Of a stretch of 6,377 nucleotides of DNA, positions 1 through 5,116 are shown in pieces. The notes below the pieces were generated by a model, which worked only from the letters and a program-made list of their open reading frames with translations, searched no databases and was not told the DNA's origin. Numbering within the stretch: the stretch's first letter is position 1; each line of letters begins with the position of its first letter. Position numbers and translations under genes: made by a program. The DNA comes from Thermoplasmata archaeon. GTDB lineage: Archaea > Thermoplasmatota > Thermoplasmata > SG8-5 > JAGLSY01. The stretch covers positions 1 to 6,377 of the forward strand of contig JAGLQE010000165.1 in NCBI GenBank assembly GCA_023137005.1, read 5' to 3'.

Positions 1-434
1 GCTCCCTGGATGCGGCCGAGATAATACTGGGCCCATAATGTTCCGCCCCTTTCATCATCGGTCCATAATACCATACTGAGATCTACACCTTTCTCTGCCA
101 CTTCCTTTGCCTCGAAGTCACCCAGTTGATACCTCTCACCCTGGTACTTGAAGCCATTGAACAGGTCTTTGGGATCCATGCCCTTGAATTTTACCACCCA
201 GCGTTCATCGCCCTTGATGCTCTTCATCGCCATGTGGAAAAAGTAATCATCATTATCGGCCAGCTTATCCCGAATATCCTTCAGAAGTCCATAGAAATCT
301 TCGGCCGGATACCCTCTTTCAGGAAGATATTGCTTGGCACCTTCTCCCAGTTTCTGTAACCCTGTTCTTCCCCAGCGTTTACTGACCTGGTCCACTGTCA
401 ACTGGAATATATTGCCCTTCACCCAACTATTCAT
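1..434 (-). CDS. Partial protein, possibly a DUF2378/HNOB-like sensor (5' part only)
   Basis: The frame is open from an ATG at 432-434 to the window edge, giving 144 codons with no stop, so the C-terminus is missing. The protein begins MNSWVKGNIFQLTVDQVSKRW, continues with G-LQKLGEGA, YPAEDFYGLLKDIRDKLAD and ends at WAQYYLGRIQG. The layout (an N-terminal V-KG--F, a G-L---L segment, a Y-----F-GLL stretch, then an aromatic-rich C-terminal half) recalls the small alpha/beta sensor fold of DUF2378 and heme-NO-binding-like (HNOB) proteins. This is recognition by pattern only and could be wrong; no haem ligand can be assigned. It lies 39 bp downstream of the ATPase gene on the same strand, yet has its own TATA-like box about 30 bp upstream of the ATG, so it is probably transcribed separately as a nearly leaderless mRNA. 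Coding is well supported by the open frame and codon use; the family call is weak. Confidence 0.75.
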   Translation of the reverse strand, partial: MNSWVKGNIFQLTVDQVSKRWGRTGLQKLGEGAKQYLPERGYPAEDFYGLLKDIRDKLADNDDYFFHMAMKSIKGDERWVVKFKGMDPKDLFNGFKYQGERYQLGDFEAKEVAEKGVDLSMVLWTDDERGGTLWAQYYLGRIQG

Positions 435-459
435 TATCGGTGAATAACCGCTTGATGTG

Positions 460-467
460 TATAAAAT
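460..467 (-). promoter_or_regulatory. TATA-like box for the partial sensor gene
   Basis: ATTTTATA on the minus strand is centred about 30 bp upstream of the ATG at 434. At the usual archaeal TATA-to-start distance of 26-27 bp, transcription would begin about 3 nt before the start codon. No Shine-Dalgarno motif precedes the ATG, which fits a leaderless or nearly leaderless message. The box lies just downstream of the ATPase stop codon, within the short intergenic gap. Confidence 0.5.
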
Positions 468-473
468 TTACGT

Positions 474-3185
474 TCACGGGGTGATATTCAGTTCCTTAAG
501 TAGTGATCCCGCATCTCCCAGAAGCTCCTCGCGTTTCAATTCACTAGCCAGTGAAATAGATTCTCTGCATAATTCTTCAGACTCGCTCAATCTATCCAAG
601 GATCTCATCAGCTCTGCCTTGAAAAATAATTGTTCACATAGCCAATATTTAGAATCCAGTTCTCTGCTCAGGGTGATCGCCTTCGTGTAATATTCATCCG
701 CCCTGTCATATTCTCCAATGATCTGGTATGCCTTTCCAATATTTCCATTAGCGATGCTGACACCCAGCTTATCTCCGATCTCCTGGCTGATCTCATATTC
801 TTTTTTATGGGATTCAAGTGCCTTTTCTGCCTCACCCAGTTGCATATGCAGACTGCCAATATTGCCGAGAACGATGCTCATCCCCAGCTTATCTCCAACT
901 TCCCTAGCTATGTCAAATTTCTTCTGATAGCATTCCATGGCCTTGTCGGTATTTCCAAGTTCCCTGTGAACACCGCCCATATTTCCATAAGCGATGCTTA
1001 TCCCTATCTTATCATCCAGTTCCTCAGCCAGCTCAAGTTTTTTAAGGTTTGATCGCATGGCTTTTTCATATTGGTCAGTGTAATAATAGATCACGGCCAT
1101 ATTACCGATCGCGTGGCTCATTCCTCTCCTGTGCTCGAGTTGGCTGGCTATGTCATATTCCTTTTGATAATGATCTATGGCTCTATCGTAATCGCCCTTA
1201 TTGTAATGCACAACACCCAGGTTGCCCAGTGTGTGGCTCATTCCCACGCGGTCCCCGATCTTCTCGAAAAGCGCATTAGCCTTGGTGAACTGTTCATATG
1301 CCTCATCGTATGATCCCTTGTTGCGGAGCAACTCACCGAGAAAATTGTGGGACTCGGCCAATATTTTGGGTTCCCCGATATCCTTGGCTATTTGCATCCC
1401 GGTCCTGTAATATTCCTCTGCTCCATTCCACTCACCGGTCATCTGGAGGTTCTGTCCCATATTCAATCTTAATTTTATCTCAAGTACCTTATTTTCATTA
1501 CCTGACCTCAATCGCTTCAATGTGATCAGTGCCTCTATGTAGAAACCAATGGCCAATTCGGGAGCGTATGAGCTCTCTGCTATCTCTCCCGCTCTCATAT
1601 TGTATTCCATGCCCTTCTGATGTACATTACTTTTCGAATAATGCCTGGCCAATTCATAGGCCACATCGTCCAGCTGGTTCTTGTAGGTCTTTTCATAATA
1701 CTCTCCAAGACTCCTGTGGTACACGGCCTTCCACCGCTCTCCAAGCATATCGTAGATCACATCTCGGAATATGGTATGAGAGAATTCCACCCTGCCTTCA
1801 TTGACCGTGACCAGGCCATTATCCCGCAGTTTGTCCAATGCCTCTTTCGGAGCTTTGATAGAGGCCATTGTCATTGCTATATCGGTGTCGAACACTCTCC
1901 CAATACATGATGAATATTCTGCCATAGCTAGTGCATCAGGATCAAGAAGGTCTAATCTCCTTAGCACTATATCTTCTACACTGGTGGGAATAGAATAATC
2001 CTTGTTCACCAGCACGGTCTTCTCACCTTCTAGGATTATCGATCCCTCCACCTCCATCTGCCTGAGCATCTCCAGAAGGAAGAAGGGATTTCCTCCGGAC
2101 TCTTCTATCATCCTCTCGATATAATCGGCAGGCAGAGCATGACCTGGATACAATCCCTCTATAAGCTGGATGATATTCTCATCTTCCAGTCTGGACAGTT
2201 TTATCATCTCATGTATCCCATCTGATTCCAGGGATCCTGTGAATTCCTCAAGCTCTTTTTTCAGGCCAGGTCTCAGGGTGGCAATTAGGAGTATTCGTTT
2301 ATCTGAAAGATTTCTGAGAATGTAGTTGATCACAAAGAGGGAGGCATCATCAGACCACTGCAGGTCCTCCAAGACCAATATCATTGGTCCATTCTTGGCC
2401 ATGGAACTTAGCTTCTCCAGGCATTTGCCCGCTATCATGAGCCTTTCATTCTCTATCCTAATTCCTTCAAGGTCTCGTTTCACCAGGAACCTGGCTTTTG
2501 AGAGTTCTGAAAGAATATCCTTAATAGGTGCCATACTGGATATCTGGCCATTCCAATTTTCCAGTATATCCATGTGCCTTTCCTCAATGTCCCGCACTGT
2601 GTCACCAAGGAGGTCCTTCATGCCAGCATGTTCCTCACCCCGAATGATGCCTGTAAGGAAGAGAACATTGCCGTGCTCAATGAGAATTTTCATGTCTCCA
2701 TATTCAAGGCGGCCTAATCCACCACCTTGCCCTCCATCTTTGTCGAGGGAATCTCTTACAAAGCTCTGGACTGCTGAAAGCATGGAGGCGAATATATCTG
2801 CATCCAGTTCCATATCTGATCCGATATTGGCCTGGGCGATCAATATGCCAGCCCTGTCCACGATGAAGAGGTCCGTGAAGGTGGTGTATTCATGTTCCAC
2901 CAGAAGAGGGGCATCCAGGTCTTTCTCCATTGCCTGTGTGAGGATGGAAAAGGGTTGCTGAAACTCGGGAGACGCACTGCTGGAAAGGATGGTGACTTCC
3001 GGTTCGCTCATTGCCTCCATCAAGAATTCATCTATCAATCTGGTCTTGCCGATCCCCGCCTCCCCGGACAGAATGATGGCCTTTCCACTTCCCTCGCAGG
3101 CATCGGAGTAAGCTTTCCTTAGCAATTCTATCTCCCTATTGCGTCCAGCCAGTCCAGGTGTCTTTTTCTTCATCTCCATTAACAT
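474..3185 (-). CDS. STAND/AAA_16-type ATPase with inserted roadblock-like domain and eight TPRs
   Basis: Predicted cytoplasmic signal-transducing NTPase of about 903 residues. From the ATG at 3185, LAGR (12-15) opens the NTPase domain and GEAGIGKT (41-48) is a textbook Walker A. A sensor-like insert covers about 92-208. ILVLED (269-274) followed by LQWSDDASL is Walker B, IATLRPG (301-307) and SGGNPFF (363-369) are typical of AAA_16/MalT-class STAND proteins, and a winged-helix-like region about 400-485 includes FSHTIFRDVIYDML (from 468). Residues 566-885 are eight TPRs, each exactly 40 residues. No C-terminal DNA-binding helix-turn-helix is seen, so the output is probably protein-protein contact rather than transcription activation. 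The frame can extend to a TTG at 3230, but that start is improbable; ATGs at 3212, 3185, 3179 and 3173 are alternatives. I prefer 3185 or 3179, because a TATA-like box lies about 34-40 bp upstream and LAGR normally sits close to the N-terminus. The family is secure; the ligand and partner are unknown. Confidence 0.93.
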   Translation of the reverse strand: MLMEMKKKTPGLAGRNREIELLRKAYSDACEGSGKAIILSGEAGIGKTRLIDEFLMEAMSEPEVTILSSSASPEFQQPFSILTQAMEKDLDAPLLVEHEYTTFTDLFIVDRAGILIAQANIGSDMELDADIFASMLSAVQSFVRDSLDKDGGQGGGLGRLEYGDMKILIEHGNVLFLTGIIRGEEHAGMKDLLGDTVRDIEERHMDILENWNGQISSMAPIKDILSELSKARFLVKRDLEGIRIENERLMIAGKCLEKLSSMAKNGPMILVLEDLQWSDDASLFVINYILRNLSDKRILLIATLRPGLKKELEEFTGSLESDGIHEMIKLSRLEDENIIQLIEGLYPGHALPADYIERMIEESGGNPFFLLEMLRQMEVEGSIILEGEKTVLVNKDYSIPTSVEDIVLRRLDLLDPDALAMAEYSSCIGRVFDTDIAMTMASIKAPKEALDKLRDNGLVTVNEGRVEFSHTIFRDVIYDMLGERWKAVYHRSLGEYYEKTYKNQLDDVAYELARHYSKSNVHQKGMEYNMRAGEIAESSYAPELAIGFYIEALITLKRLRSGNENKVLEIKLRLNMGQNLQMTGEWNGAEEYYRTGMQIAKDIGEPKILAESHNFLGELLRNKGSYDEAYEQFTKANALFEKIGDRVGMSHTLGNLGVVHYNKGDYDRAIDHYQKEYDIASQLEHRRGMSHAIGNMAVIYYYTDQYEKAMRSNLKKLELAEELDDKIGISIAYGNMGGVHRELGNTDKAMECYQKKFDIAREVGDKLGMSIVLGNIGSLHMQLGEAEKALESHKKEYEISQEIGDKLGVSIANGNIGKAYQIIGEYDRADEYYTKAITLSRELDSKYWLCEQLFFKAELMRSLDRLSESEELCRESISLASELKREELLGDAGSLLKELNITP
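531..1490 (-). repeat. Eight tandem 120-bp TPR-coding units
   Basis: ATPase residues 566-885 form eight consecutive 40-residue TPRs with no insertions between them. The phase is clearest in five central copies (nucleotides 651-1250), each starting near K-G-S-(A/I) and containing GN-(G/A), then Y--A, then a K--(E/F/L)-IA-E-GD ending. The conserved Asn in GN(I/M/L)G and the strict 40-residue spacing match the LGN/kinesin-light-chain type of TPR rather than the 34-residue canonical form. The DNA also repeats visibly at 120 bp, for example the 'agcttatctcc' segments at 769-778 and 889-898. Confidence 0.85.
2562..2912 (-). other. Roadblock/LC7-like sensory domain inserted in the ATPase
   Basis: This encodes about residues 92-208 of the ATPase (numbered from 3185). 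Key elements in order are TDLFIVDRAGILIAQ, DADIFASMLSAVQSFVRDSL, a Gly-rich turn, LGRLEYGDMKILIEHG, VLFLTGIIRG and a closing helix, MKDLLGDTVRDIEERH. The pattern beta-strand with 'vDr-G-lia', a long helix with 'fasmlsavq-fv-d', a beta hairpin 'le-gd-kili--g---fl--iirG' and a final helix matches the longin/roadblock (MglB-like) sensor fold. Such domains normally stand alone or at a terminus and bind small GTPases or dimerise. Here it interrupts the P-loop domain between Walker A and Walker B. The fold is inferred from sequence pattern, not from a search. Confidence 0.6.
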
Positions 3186-3214
3186 ATCCAGTAAGCATAT
3201 TGAAATTATCATAG

Positions 3215-3224
3215 AAATAAATAC
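3215..3224 (-). promoter_or_regulatory. TATA-like box for the ATPase gene
   Basis: GTATTTATTT on the minus strand is centred about 34 bp before the ATG at 3185 and about 40 bp before the one at 3179, predicting a transcript start near 3193 and a leader of 8-14 nt. A competing box, TTTATAG (about 3246-3252), lies inside the upstream direct repeat; it would start transcription near 3222 and favour the ATG at 3212. Sequence alone does not decide between them. Confidence 0.4.
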
Positions 3225-3228
3225 CGTC

Positions 3229-3269
3229 AACTTTCAGGCTCGAATCTATAAATCAAATCCTTTAGGGCC
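3229..3269. repeat. 41-bp imperfect direct repeat, copy A
   Basis: This aligns without gaps to copy B at 3393-3433: about 32 of 41 positions agree. The outer parts are best conserved: AACTTYCAGGCYCGWATCT on the left and TCCTTTAGGGCC on the right, with a variable AT-rich middle. The middle holds CTATAAAT on the plus strand (TTTATAG on the minus strand), so each copy could be a promoter. It lies directly upstream of the ATPase start codons. Confidence 0.65.
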
Positions 3270-3314
3270 GCATATTGTTAGTGATATATTGCGGAAGTAT
3301 TTGAGAGACAGACC

Positions 3315-3382
3315 GCCGTTAGCCCATCAATGTGTCAGTAACTATCCGCTGAGATTGACCTCAGCGTGTTTGGGCTAATGGC
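3315..3382. other. Nested inverted repeat, possible structured RNA or MITE-like element
   Basis: GCCGTTAGCCCA (3315-3326) pairs with TGGGCTAATGGC (3371-3382) over 12 bp, with one G-U wobble if transcribed from the plus strand. Inside lies a perfect 7-bp hairpin, CGCTGAG / CTCAGCG (3347-3353 and 3360-3366) with loop ATTGAC. This leaves 20 unpaired bases on one side and 4 on the other. The 68-nt element sits centrally between direct repeats A and B. It has no tRNA features (no T-arm GTTCRA motif, wrong stem lengths) and no meaningful ORF. It may be a small RNA, a leader structure or the core of a miniature mobile element. Confidence 0.5.
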
Positions 3383-3392
3383 TTACAAAATT

Positions 3393-3433
3393 AACTTCCA
3401 GGCCCGTATCTGAGTATTAATTCCTTTAGGGCC
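3393..3433. repeat. 41-bp imperfect direct repeat, copy B
   Basis: Second copy, offset 164 bp from copy A in the same orientation. Its AT-rich middle reads GTATTAAT. Similarity falls away quickly on both sides of the 41 bp, so the boundaries are fairly sharp. On the plus strand CTGAGTATTAATTCCTT (3410-3426) nearly matches CTGTGTATTAATATCCTT at 4368-4385, the promoter region of the GNAT gene, which supports a promoter role. Confidence 0.6.
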
Positions 3434-3533
3434 TGATAGTTCATTGACCACTTAGTGGGCACTTCTGCTCATTTTGCTTATGAACTTTGACCATTCTATT
3501 ATGATATAGACTTCAAGAAAAGAGGTCGAGGAT

Positions 3534-3686
3534 GTGAAAAAAATGACATATAGCAAAAAAATGACGCAGGCATTGAAGAACATTGGCCAGATGGTCAAAA
3601 ACAAGGGTCACAGGCCCGCGAGGATCAGTTCCTCCAGGACCTCTCTAGCCCTCTATGATAATGTGATAAAGTCCAGCATAAGGTAG
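3534..3686 (+). CDS. Small basic protein of 50 aa, unknown function
   Basis: GTG start, TAG stop, 50 residues. The N-terminal part is VKKMTYSKKMTQALKNIGQM, then a basic linker KNKGHRPAR and a Ser/Thr-rich stretch leading to YDNVIKSSIR. It has about a dozen Lys/Arg and a single acidic residue, so it is strongly positively charged and could bind nucleic acid; this is inference from composition only. Support for coding: GAGGT (3522-3526) lies 7 nt before the GTG, a TATA-like GATATAG sits about 28 bp upstream, and all Arg codons are AGG, as favoured by the neighbouring genes. An internal ATG at 3543 is an alternative start. A second small ORF begins 10 nt after the stop. I do not recognise the family, and at this length a chance ORF remains possible. 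Confidence 0.45.
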   Translation: MKKMTYSKKMTQALKNIGQMVKNKGHRPARISSSRTSLALYDNVIKSSIR

Positions 3687-3696
3687 GGGGAGGTAG

Positions 3697-3822
3697 ATGT
3701 TCGTAGCATCGAAGGAGGAAGATCGAATAACGGAAGTAGATGAGTTCACAGCCACTGTCCATCTCCTATTGTTCGGCTCTCCAAAAGTAAGGGATAATGT
3801 AAATGAGGGGCTTTCGTCCTGA
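3697..3822 (+). CDS. Small acidic ORF of 41 aa, tentative
   Basis: The ATG at 3697 is preceded by a purine-rich GGGGGAGGT, a strong Shine-Dalgarno match, though only 2 nt away, which is tighter than usual. The in-frame TAG immediately before it fixes this as the first possible start. The product starts MFVASKEEDRITEVDEFTAT, followed by a hydrophobic VHLLLFGSP segment and an acidic tail, with a net negative charge. It follows the basic 50-aa ORF by 10 nt, as in an operon, and ends 25 bp from the stop of the convergent flavodoxin gene. There is no recognised domain. It could equally be an untranslated 3' region of the preceding transcript. Confidence 0.3.
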   Translation: MFVASKEEDRITEVDEFTATVHLLLFGSPKVRDNVNEGLSS

Positions 3823-3847
3823 GGTCGAGGCCCTCTCAGATCATTGC

Positions 3848-4312
3848 CTACAATCGTTTTATGAGGTCCGCCACTCGCTTTGCGAAATTGGAACTCCACT
3901 CTGAGTCACTGAAGGTTCCCTCGCCCACAGCCACTGCGCCATAATGGTCGCCAGCTGGATTACCCTGAATTATCATGCCATGTATCAGCATGCCCTCAAG
4001 TATGCTGAATACCGTTGTCTCGAACCCGGAAACAGCAGCGGTGGCAAAGGCAGCTCCAACTTTTCCATCCAGTTTTCCATGTATCTCCACCGAATCATCA
4101 ATTAGTTTCTTCAATTCAGCGGCCATTGTTCCATAATAGGTTGGAGAACCCATGATTATACCATCGTATCCCAGAAGGTCACTTACCTTGGTGTCCTCAA
4201 CCTTTTGAACAGCCACATCGATGCCCTCTTTCTTCAAGGCCTCTCCTATCTCCTCGGCCATTGTCCGCGTGGCCCCGCTCCTGGAATAATACACTATCAA
4301 AGCATTTGGCAT
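3848..4312 (-). CDS. Flavodoxin / WrbA-like flavoprotein
   Basis: Predicted soluble FMN-binding protein of 154 residues, a usual length for short flavodoxin-fold proteins. It starts MPNALIVYYSRSGATRTMAE: the first beta strand followed by SRSGAT (10-15), the FMN phosphate-binding loop. GSPTYYGTM (55-63) is the loop that contacts the isoalloxazine ring, and LDGKVGAAFATAA (81-93) plus LIHGMIIQG (109-117) match the core of WrbA/NAD(P)H:quinone oxidoreductase-type members. The likely role is two-electron reduction of quinones or another redox partner; the electron donor is unknown. The frame extends to 4441, but that would run into the divergent GNAT gene. I choose 4312; 4324 (MSDIMPNAL) is the alternative. 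A TATA-like box at 4344-4351 predicts transcription starting near 4321, favouring 4312 with a leader of about 9 nt containing GTGAT. The family is secure; quinone reductase activity is inferred. Confidence 0.9.
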   Translation of the reverse strand: MPNALIVYYSRSGATRTMAEEIGEALKKEGIDVAVQKVEDTKVSDLLGYDGIIMGSPTYYGTMAAELKKLIDDSVEIHGKLDGKVGAAFATAAVSGFETTVFSILEGMLIHGMIIQGNPAGDHYGAVAVGEGTFSDSEWSSNFAKRVADLIKRL

Positions 4313-4343
4313 GATATCACTCATATGAATATCTGAATTATCG

Positions 4344-4351
4344 TTAATAAA
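4344..4351 (-). promoter_or_regulatory. TATA-like box for the flavodoxin-like gene
   Basis: TTTATTAA on the minus strand, centred 35 bp before the ATG at 4312 and 23-24 bp before the one at 4324. Spacing of 26-27 bp would place the transcript start at about 4321, inside the upstream ATG, so the start at 4312 is the better fit. Confidence 0.5.
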
Positions 4352-4372
4352 CTTCACCCATGTTGCGCTGTG

Positions 4373-4380
4373 TATTAATA
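4373..4380 (+). promoter_or_regulatory. TATA-like box for the GNAT gene
   Basis: TATTAATA is centred 26.5 bp before the A of the ATG at 4403, exactly the archaeal TATA-to-start distance. There is no Shine-Dalgarno site next to the ATG. Together these indicate a leaderless transcript. It lies about 29 bp from the opposing box of the flavodoxin-like gene, so the two promoters share one short divergent region. Confidence 0.6.
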
Positions 4381-4402
4381 TCCTTATTTCCTTGTCAGGG
4401 TC

Positions 4403-4945
4403 ATGGAAGGCCTGGAGATAGTCCAAATTGAGAAAGAACACCTTGAGGACAGGATGACTATATTCGTCTATTCATCTGATTGGCATTACAAGGTCAGCAT
4501 ACTGGAAAGGGAAGATGGATGGTCCCTGGATCTCAAGAAGACAAAATTCCCACATACCTTTGTAAAACACGATGAGACCGATAAGTTCATTCAGCCCTAC
4601 AAAGGCGAATCCGAGATATACCTGGCCTTCATAGATGGCATCGAGGCCGGACAGCTTCAGATCGAGCTACAACCCTTCAGCAAAAGCCTCAGGGTGTGGG
4701 ATATTGATATTTGGCCAGATTTTAAGAGAAGGGGCATAGGTCAGGCTTTCATGGAATTATGCGGCAGACGTGCCACCGAGCTTGATGCAAGGCGCATTGT
4801 TCTTGAGGTTCAGTCATCCAATTCCAAGGCTATCGCTTTCTACAAGGCCATGGGTTTCAAATTAATAGGAATGGATGCCAGTTGTTATCGTAATGATGAT
4901 GTGGAGAGGGGCGAGGTAAGGCTGGAGATGGCTATCCATCTTTGA
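4403..4945 (+). CDS. GNAT-family N-acetyltransferase, streptothricin-acetyltransferase-like
   Basis: Predicted cytoplasmic acetyl-CoA-dependent N-acetyltransferase of 180 residues. The C-terminal half is a typical GNAT core: IYLAFIDGIEAGQLQI (72-87) forms the central beta strands, VWDIDIWPDFKRRGIGQAF (98-116) contains the acetyl-CoA pyrophosphate-binding signature R-R-G-I-G (109-113), and N140, Y147 and GF (151-152) make up motif B, with Tyr147 a plausible general acid. The ending GMDASCYR....EVRLEMAIHL resembles the C-terminus of SatA-type streptothricin acetyltransferases. The first 70 residues are poorly conserved and highly charged. The substrate cannot be read from sequence; a resistance role should not be assumed. 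The start is supported by a TATA box at the exact leaderless distance. It is transcribed divergently from the flavodoxin-like gene. Confidence 0.88.
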   Translation: MEGLEIVQIEKEHLEDRMTIFVYSSDWHYKVSILEREDGWSLDLKKTKFPHTFVKHDETDKFIQPYKGESEIYLAFIDGIEAGQLQIELQPFSKSLRVWDIDIWPDFKRRGIGQAFMELCGRRATELDARRIVLEVQSSNSKAIAFYKAMGFKLIGMDASCYRNDDVERGEVRLEMAIHL

Positions 4946-4994
4946 ACGAATTATCAAAATGACAGAATGTCCTTGTGGCATCAACTTTGAATAA

Positions 4995-5009
4995 ATCAAT
5001 ATCATTGAT
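4995..5009. promoter_or_regulatory. Short palindrome ATCAAT-ATC-ATTGAT, possible operator
   Basis: A perfect 6-bp inverted repeat with a 3-bp spacer in the AT-rich gap between the GNAT gene and the lysine-rich gene. It lies about 60 bp upstream of the TATA-like box of the latter. This could be a regulator site, but such palindromes arise easily in AT-rich DNA. The rest of 4946-5116 shows no gene. Confidence 0.2.
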
Positions 5010-5066
5010 AATATGGAATGTATATGTGTGCTATAGTTAACTTTTAAGGAGTAAATGTGCCAAAGG

Positions 5067-5073
5067 TATATAT
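5067..5073 (+). promoter_or_regulatory. TATA-like box for the lysine-rich protein gene
   Basis: TATATAT is centred 47 bp before the ATG at 5117, predicting a transcript start near 5096 and a leader of about 21 nt. That leader carries AGGTG (5105-5109), a Shine-Dalgarno-like site 7 nt before the ATG. A second AT-rich element (TTTATAG, 5092-5098) is too close for the ATG at 5117. Confidence 0.45.
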
Positions 5074-5116
5074 CACAGTGTCATCATTTAATTTATAGTT
5101 TTAAAGGTGTGGATAT

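Larger units (their letters stand above)
3231..3533. other. Gene-free interval with repeats and hairpins
   Basis: About 300 bp separate the ATPase and the small plus-strand ORF. Besides the two direct repeats and the nested inverted repeat, the interval holds a weak stem CCGCA/TGCGG (3268-3272 and 3290-3294) and a tiny CCAC-TTA-GTGG hairpin near 3448-3458. I see no convincing protein-coding frame. GATATAG or CTATTAT around 3495-3509 may serve as the TATA element of the small gene at 3534. Confidence 0.5.

Noticed and set aside
2326..2961. Plus-strand ORF of 211 aa
   Set aside because: It lies wholly antisense to the ATPase domain, whose motifs are unmistakable; its product is Ser/Arg/Pro-rich without domain pattern, as expected for an antisense shadow.
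3186..3230. Extension of the ATPase to the TTG at 3230
   Set aside because: TTG is a rare start, the extension overlaps the probable promoter, and the added hydrophobic residues do not form a convincing signal or membrane segment next to the LAGR motif.
3315..3382. Possible tRNA in the 68-nt inverted-repeat element
   Set aside because: The outer stem is 12 bp rather than 7, there is no T-arm GTTCRA signature, and no anticodon arm can be drawn on either strand.
3819..3839. Weak stem CTGAGG/TCTCAG between the convergent small ORF and flavodoxin-like gene
   Set aside because: Only 6 bp including a G-U pair, overlapping the small ORF's stop codon and without a T run; too weak to call a terminator.
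3645..3899. Minus-strand ORF of 84 aa
   Set aside because: Its start lies inside the flavodoxin-like gene in another frame, and the rest is antisense to the small plus-strand ORFs. There is no family pattern.
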